In this document: positions 1-5,713 of the stretch, piece by piece | Layout of the letters: every line of letters begins with the position of its first letter | How positions within the stretch are numbered: position 1 is the first letter of the stretch | Assembly (NCBI GenBank): GCA_030042375.1 | Contig: JASHZU010000388.1 | Span: 1 to 5,713 of the forward strand | Direction: 5' to 3' | DNA: 5,713 nucleotides | From: Verrucomicrobiia bacterium | GTDB lineage: Bacteria > Verrucomicrobiota > Verrucomicrobiae > Limisphaerales > UBA11358 | Notes under the pieces: model-generated | Databases searched by the model: none | Seen by the model: the letters and a program-made list of their open reading frames with translations, nothing else | Told to the model about the DNA's origin: nothing | Made by a program: the position numbers and the translations under genes

Positions 1-1387
1 AATAAATGATGCGGTTGGAAAAATTGCGCACGAAGATGGCATCGCCAGAAATGTCCAGCAAAGCCGCCTGCGACCGGATCTGTTCATCCGCGCGAACACT
101 CGGCGTGATGTCTTCGAGACACATCAGGACGCGATTGGCGCCGGCAGTTTGAATACGTTCCGTAGACAGCAAATGCACGGCGGTGCTCTCCGGTGCGTGA
201 ACGGCCGATAAATTCTGTTCCATCCGGATCCGGTGATGGCTTTTGCCCGAAACGAGAGTTTCAGCCAAAATGCCGCGGAGGTCCTGGCCGTTTCCATCCA
301 GGATTTTTTGATGATGCAGTGCGTTGAAAAGGCGGTCGCTGTTCAATTCCGTTTGGCGGCAGCCGGCCAGTTCCGCCGCAGCGCGGTTGGCGCGGACGAT
401 GCCGAGCCGTTCATCAAAAAGGCACATGACATTGGGCGCACGGTCATAGACGGCGGCGAGTTCGGCCTCTCCCCGGTGTAAGTCGTGGCGCGCCTGCAAC
501 CGGTCGAGCAGCGTGGCCAAATAATTGGCCAGACTCGTGGCCGCCACCATGACGGGCGGTTCAATCGGAATTTTTTTATCGTGAGCCAGGCTTAAGGTCC
601 CGATGACTTTGCTCCGGGTTTTAATTGGGATGCAAACGAAGGTCTGCACGCCCAATCGCCGTAAAATCGGCGCGGCATATTCACGGCGATTAAACGTTTC
701 CGTTTCGATTAATACCGAGCCGGTGTGCGCCACTTCGCCGGAAAGCGTTACGTCCATGGGAACTTCAAATGGCGTGGGCATATCGGCCAGGGGAATACCG
801 TAAGCCCCGCGATAGACCATGACGGCACGGTCGAAATCGCACAGTTCAATCGAGACCATGGGGAAATCCGTGATGCCGGCGATTTCACCCGCGATGGCAT
901 CGAAAATTTCCTGCTCAGGCTGGCCGGAAAGCATGATTTCGGAAAGCCGGTGCAAAGCGGACAATTCGCGATTTTTCCAGAACAAATCCGACTCCATGCG
1001 GCGCGACCGGGTAATATCAATGATATTGAACGTGACGTCCGTGGTTTCTTTGTCCGCCTTTATTTGGGTGGAACTCAGTAAAACATTCAGCAACGCGCCT
1101 TTCTTATGGCGAAAGATGGTCTCAATGACTCCGGCCCCATGGGCCTGGAGATCCGCGTACACCTCACGACCCACCCGCTCAAATTCATCATCCGTGGCGA
1201 AGAGAACTTTCACCGATTGGCCAACCAGTTCGTCCGCGCTGTAACCAACCATATCGCACAGGTGTGGATTGACGCGGGTAAAGATGCGATTTGCGGAAGT
1301 GGCGATGCCGACAGGCATGGCGCGGAAAGGCTGACCATCTATTTTCGCTTCTGAGAGTGGGCCGGAGCCCGATTCAAAATTTTTCAT
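1..1387 (-). CDS. PAS-GAF-PAS multi-sensor signalling protein, probable sensor kinase (3' end outside window)
   Basis: The frame is open from an ATG at 1387 down to the left edge, giving 462 codons with no stop. It encodes a cytoplasmic signal sensor: I see no signal peptide or membrane segment. Domains in order: a PAS domain at about residues 20-128, with the typical GYSADELVGQS helix-turn (48-58) and a closing DITRSRRMESDL linker (124-135); a GAF domain at about 143-298, with FVCIPIKTRSKVIGTLSLAH (250-269) as its core strands; a second PAS at about 305-430, ending LMCLEDIT (421-428); and the opening of a third PAS from about 438 (AALLDISGDAIFVRNFSNRI). In this architecture the missing C-terminus is most often a histidine kinase, less often a GGDEF or other output domain, so the output activity is inferred. 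No Shine-Dalgarno precedes the ATG. An in-frame TTG lies 12 bases upstream, and a stop lies further up. The gene is divergent from the HDOD gene at 1539. The ligand is unknown. Confidence 0.88.
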   Translation of the reverse strand, partial: MKNFESGSGPLSEAKIDGQPFRAMPVGIATSANRIFTRVNPHLCDMVGYSADELVGQSVKVLFATDDEFERVGREVYADLQAHGAGVIETIFRHKKGALLNVLLSSTQIKADKETTDVTFNIIDITRSRRMESDLFWKNRELSALHRLSEIMLSGQPEQEIFDAIAGEIAGITDFPMVSIELCDFDRAVMVYRGAYGIPLADMPTPFEVPMDVTLSGEVAHTGSVLIETETFNRREYAAPILRRLGVQTFVCIPIKTRSKVIGTLSLAHDKKIPIEPPVMVAATSLANYLATLLDRLQARHDLHRGEAELAAVYDRAPNVMCLFDERLGIVRANRAAAELAGCRQTELNSDRLFNALHHQKILDGNGQDLRGILAETLVSGKSHHRIRMEQNLSAVHAPESTAVHLLSTERIQTAGANRVLMCLEDITPSVRADEQIRSQAALLDISGDAIFVRNFSNRIIY

Positions 1388-1424
1388 GTCGCGCCACAAT
1401 ACAACAGTTTTAAATCGGCAAAAA

Positions 1425-1444
1425 ATGGCCCCGGCTTAAGCCAT
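1425..1444. repeat. Small inverted repeats in the divergent spacer
   Basis: ATGGC (1425-1429) and GCCAT (1440-1444) form a 5-bp inverted repeat around a 10-base loop. Overlapping it, GGCTTAAGCC (1433-1442) is a perfect 10-bp palindrome. They lie between the start of the PAS sensor gene and the promoter proposed for the HDOD gene, where an operator would be plausible. A perfect 10-bp palindrome is expected several times by chance in a window of this size, so any regulatory role is speculation. Confidence 0.25.
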
Positions 1445-1471
1445 GTTTTACCATTGATGAAGAAAATTTGA

Positions 1472-1499
1472 TTGAACAAACCTGCATATTTTCTATAGA
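1472..1499 (+). promoter_or_regulatory. Candidate sigma70-type promoter for the first HDOD gene
   Basis: TTGAAC (1472-1477) and TATAGA (1494-1499) are separated by 16 bp and resemble -35 and -10 boxes, four of six matches or better each. Transcription would start near 1506, which is downstream of the ATG at 1500 but upstream of the ATG at 1539. This favours the later start codon. The -10 box sits inside the palindrome TTCTATAGAA (1491-1500). No experimental support is available from sequence alone. Confidence 0.4.
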
Positions 1500-1538
1500 A
1501 TGTCGATAGAAGTTGGCAGGCGGCTGTTCCTATTAATC

Positions 1539-2396
1539 ATGAGCGCCATCGCACTGGTCCAAAAAGTCAAAAATCTGCCGCCGGTGTCGCCCGCGGCGCT
1601 GAAGTTAATCAGTCTGCTGGACAAACCGGGCGCGGATAATGATGAAATTGTGGGGGTGCTCAAATACGACAATGTGCTCACGGCAAAATTGCTGCGCGCC
1701 TGCAATGCTCCCGCGCTGGGGCTGACGGAGCAAGTTTCCTCTGTGGACCAGGCGGTTTTTTTGCTGGGCCACCAGCAAATTCTTCACATCGTCATGACCT
1801 TGGCCTTTGGCAGCATCATGGCGGTATCGTCGCTGACTTACACCATGGAAATGAACGAGCTCTGGCAGCACTCGGTTGTCTCGGCCGTGGCCGCGGAAAT
1901 TGTGCTGGAGCATTCCCCGGAAATGGACGCCAACGCCCGCAGCAACGTGGCGTTTACCGCAGGCCTGCTTCACGACATTGGGAAACTGGTCCTGGCCCAA
2001 ACGCTGAGCAAAGAAGAGATTTTTGAAATTCGCGACCGAATTGAACGCAAGCAGATTTCCGGGACGGATGCGGAGAAAGAAGTTCTCGGCCTAGACCATG
2101 GCGAGGTCGGCGCGGCGTTACTGCAGAGCTGGCGATTGCCGGAAAACATCGTCGAGGCCGTCGCGAACCACCATCGCCCCGTGCTGCAACCGGAACCGCT
2201 CGTTTCAACCATCATCCATGTGGCCAATGGCATCGCGCACCAGGCCAAGCCATCGCTGGACCAGAACCGCCATGACCTCCACCTCTCGGGCCCCATTGTT
2301 ACGACGTTCGGAATAACTGAGGAGAGGCGGAAAAAAATGGCGGAAGCCGTCGGTGAATCTTTCGATCGCGTGGATTATTTTATGGGCATGAGCTGA
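1539..2396 (+). CDS. HDOD domain protein (first of two)
   Basis: This encodes a 285-residue cytoplasmic HDOD-domain protein (Pfam HDOD, part of the HD superfamily). HDOD proteins are usually regulatory rather than clearly enzymatic, and act in c-di-GMP, motility, cell-cycle or stress signalling. Counting from the ATG at 1539: the N-terminal HDOD signature NLPPVSPAALKLISLL is at 12-27; YDNVLTAKLLRACNAP is at 43-58; the WQHS histidine is at about 109-112; LLHDIGKLVLA, the HD pair, is at 143-153; GLDHGEVGAALLQSWRLP is at 184-201; and NHHRP is at 210-214. The GYP signature of HD-GYP phosphodiesterases is absent. Almost the whole protein is the one domain. An upstream in-frame ATG at 1500 would add 13 residues, MSIEVGRRLFLLI. 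I prefer 1539 because the domain begins shortly after it and the candidate -10 box abuts 1500. Neither start has a clear Shine-Dalgarno. It is divergent from the PAS sensor and convergent with the second HDOD gene. Domain call is firm; the specific role is unknown. Confidence 0.93.
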   Translation: MSAIALVQKVKNLPPVSPAALKLISLLDKPGADNDEIVGVLKYDNVLTAKLLRACNAPALGLTEQVSSVDQAVFLLGHQQILHIVMTLAFGSIMAVSSLTYTMEMNELWQHSVVSAVAAEIVLEHSPEMDANARSNVAFTAGLLHDIGKLVLAQTLSKEEIFEIRDRIERKQISGTDAEKEVLGLDHGEVGAALLQSWRLPENIVEAVANHHRPVLQPEPLVSTIIHVANGIAHQAKPSLDQNRHDLHLSGPIVTTFGITEERRKKMAEAVGESFDRVDYFMGMS

Positions 2397-2406
2397 ATCA
2401 TGGCCC
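2384..2406. terminator. Candidate bidirectional hairpin between convergent HDOD genes
   Basis: GGGCATGA (2384-2391) pairs with TCATGGCCC (2398-2406) around the six-base loop GCTGAA. The stem has eight base pairs with one bulged G. It overlaps the last codons and TGA stop of the plus-strand HDOD gene and lies just past the stop of the minus-strand HDOD gene, so it could end transcription in both directions. No T-tract follows on either strand, so it is not a classic intrinsic terminator, and part of it is constrained by coding sequence. Confidence 0.35.
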
Positions 2407-2414
2407 GGGGATTA

Positions 2415-3323
2415 TCACACCAGCCCTTCGAGCATGCGGGGAATCTCCTGGAGCTTGTGCGATAAGGAGGCCTGCACGATGGCCCGCTCCATTTCCTGCG
2501 TATCAGTCAGCAACACTTTCCAGCCGGAGGCGTTCATGCATTGTTCCCGCGTGACTTCAGCATAGTTTCCGCTGATGCCGATTTTTTCACTGCGAAGCAA
2601 CAGGTCGGCGATTTGCGCCGAAGCCACGACGCGTTCAAAGCTGTCAGCCTTTTCAGGCTGGTGATGAAAACGGGCCGTTTTAACCATCGTTTCCGGCAGC
2701 CGATGGCGTTCCAGGTAAAGCGCTCCCAACTCGGCATGGTCCATGCCCAGAATTTCATTTTCGATTTCAATCAGGTCGCGTTTGCTCTCGGCTGCCTGGC
2801 GATGGATTTCGGTAAAATGATCGGGAAAGGCCCAGGCCATGACGAGCTTGCCGATGTCATGTACGAGCCCGGCCACGTATTCTGCCTCGTCACCGGGAGG
2901 CTGCACCGCGCTGGTAATTTCACGCGTGAGGAGCGCTGTCCCAATGCAATGCTGCCAGAACTCGCGCCAGGGAAAATCACATTGCCTGGCCAACCGCTGA
3001 AAATCTTCAATTACCGGTGTCACGACGACGAGCTGGCGGATTTCCCGGACGCCCAAATAAAAGACTGCCTCCTCAATGCTGTTGACGGGGGTGGTCAGGC
3101 CGTAATAGACGGAATTGACCAGCCGTAACAATCGCGCGGTGAGACTGGGGTCGCGGCGAATAATCTCCGCGATTTGCGCTGTATAACGCTGTTCCATCAC
3201 CAGAAGATTTTGCAGCGCTTTATTGATGCTTCCGAGGGAGGGAAGGGAAGGACTGCGCGCCAGTTGAGCCTGGATTTCCTTCAAACTAACTTTGCTAATG
3301 CTTTCGGATGCCTGAATTTGCAC
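2415..3323 (-). CDS. HDOD domain protein (second of two)
   Basis: This encodes a 302-residue soluble HDOD-domain protein, probably a signalling regulator. Landmarks: an N-terminal helix (SKVSLKEIQAQLA, 10-22); the domain entry SPSLPSLGSINKALQNLL (24-41); RRDPSLTARLLRLVNSVYYG (56-75), a textbook HDOD stretch; EEAVFYLGVREIRQLV (84-99); FWQHC (122-126); AGLVHDIGKLVMAW with the HD pair (151-164); GMDHAELGALYL (193-204); and the RFHHQP histidines (218-223). All the usual histidine and aspartate positions of the family are kept, and no GYP motif is present. A C-terminal tail of about 70 residues carries no motif I recognise. The start is GTG at 3323: the frame has an in-frame stop further upstream, and the first internal ATG would cut into the domain. 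No Shine-Dalgarno is visible. It shares family landmarks with the gene at 1539 but is quite diverged, so the two are not a recent duplication. It ends 18 bp from that gene, tail to tail, and is divergent from the membrane protein gene at 3426. Confidence 0.93.
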   Translation of the reverse strand: MQIQASESISKVSLKEIQAQLARSPSLPSLGSINKALQNLLVMEQRYTAQIAEIIRRDPSLTARLLRLVNSVYYGLTTPVNSIEEAVFYLGVREIRQLVVVTPVIEDFQRLARQCDFPWREFWQHCIGTALLTREITSAVQPPGDEAEYVAGLVHDIGKLVMAWAFPDHFTEIHRQAAESKRDLIEIENEILGMDHAELGALYLERHRLPETMVKTARFHHQPEKADSFERVVASAQIADLLLRSEKIGISGNYAEVTREQCMNASGWKVLLTDTQEMERAIVQASLSHKLQEIPRMLEGLV

Positions 3324-3378
3324 GTTGAGATTACAATAAACCGTTTTGGTATCGGCACTTTACATAAAAACTTTAGAC

Positions 3379-3407
3379 TTTATTTTTCCCAAGACCTCGC
3401 ATGCCAA
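3379..3407 (-). promoter_or_regulatory. Candidate promoter for the second HDOD gene
   Basis: Read on the minus strand, TTGGCA (3407-3402, five of six matches to TTGACA) is followed after 17 bp by AATAAA (3384-3379, four of six matches to TATAAT). Transcription would start near 3372, leaving a leader of about 50 bases before the GTG start. The spacer is AT-rich, so box-like sequences are easy to find by chance. Confidence 0.35.
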
Positions 3408-3411
3408 ACGA

Positions 3412-3417
3412 TATAAA
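3412..3417 (+). promoter_or_regulatory. Candidate -10 box immediately before the TMTC-like gene
   Basis: TATAAA at 3412-3417 ends eight bases before the ATG at 3426. If used, the transcript would begin at or very near the start codon, so it would be leaderless or nearly so. I find no convincing -35 box at the right distance. This is a weak call. Confidence 0.25.
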
Positions 3418-3425
3418 ATCAAGCG

Positions 3426-5525
3426 ATGTCTCGTCCGCGTCTTCTTATTGCCCTGCTGCTTGCGCTGGCCACCCTGGCACTTTATCTGCCAGTCGCGGGC
3501 GATGGGTTTATTACTTACGACGATGGCGATTATGTGACCGGAAACCAAATGGTCAATGGAGGATTGACGTGGGCGGGAATCGGATGGGCCTTTACCACCT
3601 TTCATTCAGCCAATTGGCACCCGCTGACATGGCTTTCGCACATGATGGATTGCCAATTGTTTGGTCTGAACGCTTCGGGCCATCATTGCGTTAACGCCCT
3701 GTTTCATTCTGTTAACACTGTTTTGCTGTTCATGTTGTGGCTGCGATTGGCCCCCCAAAGGACAGATTTGAAAACCGACGATACCACGCGCCCGGACGAT
3801 ACCCTCTGGCCGGCAGCGTTCGTAGCCGCGTTGTTTGCACTGCATCCCCTGCACGTCGAATCGGTTGCCTGGGTGTCTGAACGCAAAGACGTTTTGAGCA
3901 CTTTTTTTGCGCTATTGGCGCTGCTGTGCTACACGCGGTACGCGACAACGGAGAAAGGTCGTTTGTCATTTTCATATTGGCTGGCGCTGTTCTTTTTTGC
4001 CTGCGGGCTGATGTCCAAGCCGATGGTGGTGACGCTACCGTTTGTGATGCTATTACTCGATTATTGGCCACTGCAGCGTTTCTCCGCGCTCAATATCAAA
4101 GGGTTGATTGTGGAAAAAATTCCGTTCTTTGCGCTGACCATCGTTTCGTCGGTCATCACCTATTTTGCTCAAAATACTGGCGCGGTCAGGTCGCTCGCAC
4201 AGGTGCCGCTGCCTTATCGCCTCGAAAATGCAGCGGTCACGATGGCGGCATACGTGTCGAAAATATTTTGGCCCACGCGAATGGCAGTGATTTATCCGAT
4301 GCCGCATTATATACCACCCGGGACATTTATCGCTTCGCTGGCGGTTTTGGTTGGCATCACTATCGCCGTATGGCTGGCACGGAAGGGGAGCCCGTTTTTG
4401 GCCGTGGGCTGGTTCTGGTTTTTGGGAACGCTCGTCCCGGTCATTGGATTGGTCAAAGTAGGCAACGCGGCGATGGCTGACCGTTATACGTACATTCCGT
4501 CCATCGGCATTTTTGTCGCGGTTGCATTTGGCGCGCAGAAAATTTCGCGATGTTTCCCGCTGCCAAAGTTTCTTTTGCCGATGGCGGCCATACTCATTCT
4601 TGGCGCATTGGCAGCGGTCGCGGAAAAACAACTTCAATACTGGCACGATAACGTAGCGCTTTTTGGCCATGCCATCGAGATCACGAAAGATAACGCGGAT
4701 GCCATGATCAACTATGGCGCGGGGCTCGAACTCGCGGGCAAGCCTGTCGAAGCCATGGCGCAATACCGCCAGGCCGAACAACTTGCACCCGGCTCCTACC
4801 TGGTCCATTTCGACATCGCCAACCTGCTTAGTTACATGGGCAAACCCGGCGAAGCGCTCCCGGAATATCGCCAAGCCGTGGAATTGGAACCGGATCGGCG
4901 GGACTTGCATGACGGATTGGGCGGGGCGTTGGCAAGCCTTGGCCACTTTGCCGAAGCCACCAATGAGTACTATACTGCCATGCGCCTCGATCCAACCAGC
5001 CCGTCGCCTCATTTTTATTTGGGCATTGCGCTGGCGGGGCACAAAGATTTTGCGGCTGCAACCAATGAATTTTCCGAAACAATTCGGCTGGCTCCAAACG
5101 ACCCGACGCCGTTGGTGGAATGGGCCAAGGTGCTGTTGCAACAAGGCCGTGACATCGAGGCCGTCGACAAACTGAATCAGGCATTGCAATTGGACCCGGA
5201 CAATTTTCAAACATTGGCGTTTACGGCGCACGTGCTTTCGGCCGATCCCGATAACGAAGTCCGCAACGGTGCAACGGCGCTGACGCTGGCGCAAAAAGCC
5301 AGCGCCCTGACCGGCGGGATGCAACCGATCGTGGAGGACGCGCTGGGGATGGCATATGCGGAGAACGGACAATTTGATGAGGCGCAAAATATTGTAAGCA
5401 ACGCCATCCAAGAGGCGACCGCGGCGGGGATGAAAGCCGAAACGATTGCGGGCATGCAAAAGCGATTGGTGCTTTACCAACAGCACGAACCGTGGCGGGA
5501 GTCGTTTGCGAATGGGATAAAATAA
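3426..5525 (+). CDS. TMTC-like (GT-C fold) polytopic membrane protein with C-terminal TPR repeats
   Basis: This encodes a 699-residue inner-membrane protein in two halves. Residues 1-400 hold about ten to twelve hydrophobic segments, for example 5-24, 88-108, 157-171, 183-214, 231-248, 300-317, 325-343, 355-371 and 381-399. Residues 420-667 hold about seven TPR units, the first five regular (ending near 456, 490, 524, 558 and 592), then one degenerate unit and a last one near 634-667. The membrane half resembles eukaryotic TMTC proteins, O-mannosyltransferases of the GT-C fold with lumenal TPRs. Shared features are an acidic pair after the first helix (YDDGD, 31-35), NWHPLTWLSHMMD (63-75), HPLHVESVAWVSERKD (140-155) and MADRYTYIPSIG (350-361). 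By analogy it may transfer a lipid-linked sugar to a periplasmic target bound by the TPRs; that is inference. The ATG at 3426 is required, because the next Met would remove the first membrane helix. No Shine-Dalgarno is seen. Such proteins are often mislabelled O-GlcNAc transferase, but no OGT catalytic domain is present. The gene is monocistronic within the window. Confidence 0.9.
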   Translation: MSRPRLLIALLLALATLALYLPVAGDGFITYDDGDYVTGNQMVNGGLTWAGIGWAFTTFHSANWHPLTWLSHMMDCQLFGLNASGHHCVNALFHSVNTVLLFMLWLRLAPQRTDLKTDDTTRPDDTLWPAAFVAALFALHPLHVESVAWVSERKDVLSTFFALLALLCYTRYATTEKGRLSFSYWLALFFFACGLMSKPMVVTLPFVMLLLDYWPLQRFSALNIKGLIVEKIPFFALTIVSSVITYFAQNTGAVRSLAQVPLPYRLENAAVTMAAYVSKIFWPTRMAVIYPMPHYIPPGTFIASLAVLVGITIAVWLARKGSPFLAVGWFWFLGTLVPVIGLVKVGNAAMADRYTYIPSIGIFVAVAFGAQKISRCFPLPKFLLPMAAILILGALAAVAEKQLQYWHDNVALFGHAIEITKDNADAMINYGAGLELAGKPVEAMAQYRQAEQLAPGSYLVHFDIANLLSYMGKPGEALPEYRQAVELEPDRRDLHDGLGGALASLGHFAEATNEYYTAMRLDPTSPSPHFYLGIALAGHKDFAAATNEFSETIRLAPNDPTPLVEWAKVLLQQGRDIEAVDKLNQALQLDPDNFQTLAFTAHVLSADPDNEVRNGATALTLAQKASALTGGMQPIVEDALGMAYAENGQFDEAQNIVSNAIQEATAAGMKAETIAGMQKRLVLYQQHEPWRESFANGIK

Positions 5526-5542
5526 GGCCCCCCATGGGGTAG

Positions 5543-5570
5543 TTGACATGGCTTGACATAGTTTTATATA
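5543..5570 (+). promoter_or_regulatory. Candidate orphan promoter with duplicated TTGACAT
   Basis: A perfect TTGACA (5543-5548) is followed after 16 bp by TATATA (5565-5570), or after 18 bp by TATAGG (5567-5572). TTGACAT occurs again at 5553-5559, exactly 10 bp after the first copy. This is the best -35 match I found in the window. It lies 17 bp after the stop of the TMTC-like gene and points toward the right edge. No convincing gene follows within the window, so it may serve a gene or small RNA beyond 5713, or be fortuitous. Confidence 0.4.
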
Positions 5571-5614
5571 GGTTGGTTTTGCCTGGTTGGTAGTTCGTCG
5601 TTGATGGTTGATGG
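5571..5614 (+). repeat. Short simple repeats in the 3' spacer
   Basis: GGTTGG appears at 5571-5576 and 5585-5590, and TTGATGG is repeated in tandem at 5601-5614. The stretch is rich in G and T on this strand and does not look like coding sequence. Short open frames beginning at 5604 and 5611 encode only 15 codons each and have no ribosome binding site. Confidence 0.4.
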
Positions 5615-5670
5615 ATGCCAAAATCCAAAGGCTTCAGGCGGGGAGGCATAAAAAATAATTCTTTAAAAAA

Positions 5671-5713
5671 CTGCTTTAGTAGCCTTGAGCAGCCTTTAAT
5701 AGCCTTTAGCAGG
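5671..5713. repeat. 10-bp tandem repeat, consensus AGCCTTTAGC, cut by the window edge
   Basis: Four consecutive 10-base units can be aligned: CTGCTTTAGT (5671-5680), AGCCTTGAGC (5681-5690), AGCCTTTAAT (5691-5700) and AGCCTTTAGC (5701-5710), with a fifth starting AGG at 5711. The array continues past the right edge, so its length is unknown. There are no spacers between units, which excludes CRISPR. On the minus strand the proximal end (AGCAG pairing with an upstream CTGCT, followed by six T) could also act as a weak terminator for a gene arriving from the right. Confidence 0.6.

Noticed and set aside
725..1354. Three overlapping plus-strand frames opposite the PAS/GAF sensor gene
   Set aside because: The minus-strand frame is open from 1387 to the edge and shows PAS and GAF motifs. 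These plus-strand frames are its shadows.
1539..2396. Calling the HDOD protein an HD-GYP c-di-GMP phosphodiesterase
   Set aside because: The HD pair is present, but the GYP motif and the associated HD-GYP residues are missing, and the N-terminal region matches HDOD.
2541..3128. A 195-codon plus-strand frame opposite the second HDOD gene
   Set aside because: It is antisense to a gene with clear HDOD motifs, and its own translation has no recognisable domain.
3426..5525. Naming the TPR membrane protein an O-GlcNAc transferase
   Set aside because: The TPR half resembles the repeats of OGT, but there is no OGT catalytic domain. The N-terminal half is a membrane region of TMTC/GT-C type.
5530..5539. 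CCCCATGGGG palindrome as terminator of the TMTC-like gene
   Set aside because: A perfect palindrome leaves no loop; with a four-base loop the stem is only three pairs and no T-tract follows. Perfect 10-bp palindromes also occur at 1433 and 1491, about what chance predicts.
4053..5621. A 522-codon open frame on the minus strand opposite the TMTC-like gene
   Set aside because: It lies almost entirely antisense to a well-supported gene with recognisable TPR and membrane motifs. Its translation is rich in R, H, C and Q with no domain pattern, as expected of a shadow frame.
5604..5658. Two 15-codon peptides starting at 5604 and 5611
   Set aside because: They are too short, overlap each other in different frames, lack a ribosome binding site and sit in repetitive spacer.
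5671..5713. Edge of a CRISPR array
   Set aside because: The units are 10 bases long and directly adjacent, with no spacers and no cas genes in the window.

Overview
The window holds four genes in the order (-)(+)(-)(+), with short spacers and no RNA gene, insertion sequence or CRISPR array that I can see. GC content is moderate. The protein style (HDOD proteins, PAS/GAF sensor, a TMTC-like membrane protein with a C-terminal TPR block) best fits an environmental Gram-negative bacterium. My guess is Verrucomicrobiota (Pedosphaera-like) or a neighbouring phylum. That placement rests on recalled family resemblance, not a search, and is only moderately secure.

Layout: (1) 1-1387, minus strand: the N-terminal 462 residues of a soluble multi-sensor signalling protein (PAS, GAF, PAS, start of a third PAS). 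Its C-terminal output domain lies beyond the left edge. (2) About 112-151 bp of divergent spacer with a candidate promoter. (3) 1539-2396 (or from 1500), plus strand: an HDOD-domain protein. (4) An 18-bp convergent gap with a bulged hairpin. (5) 2415-3323, minus strand: a second, divergent HDOD-domain protein starting with GTG. (6) A 102-bp divergent spacer with candidate promoters for both sides. (7) 3426-5525, plus strand: a 699-residue polytopic membrane protein that resembles the TMTC/GT-C glycosyltransferase fold and ends in about seven TPR units. (8) 5526-5713: a repeat-rich spacer with a good-looking orphan promoter and a 10-bp tandem repeat running off the right edge.

The first three genes look like a signal-transduction neighbourhood: a cytoplasmic sensor beside two HDOD proteins, which in other bacteria act in c-di-GMP, motility, cell-cycle or stress signalling. 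Their arrangement means they are not one operon, so any shared pathway is inference. The TMTC-like gene is transcribed separately and would act in the inner membrane and periplasm, possibly as a glycosyltransferase. None of the four genes has a recognisable Shine-Dalgarno sequence at its chosen start. I do not see a clear new defence or mobile system here. The items most worth checking are the TMTC-like protein, the HDOD pair next to the sensor, and the repeat-rich right end.
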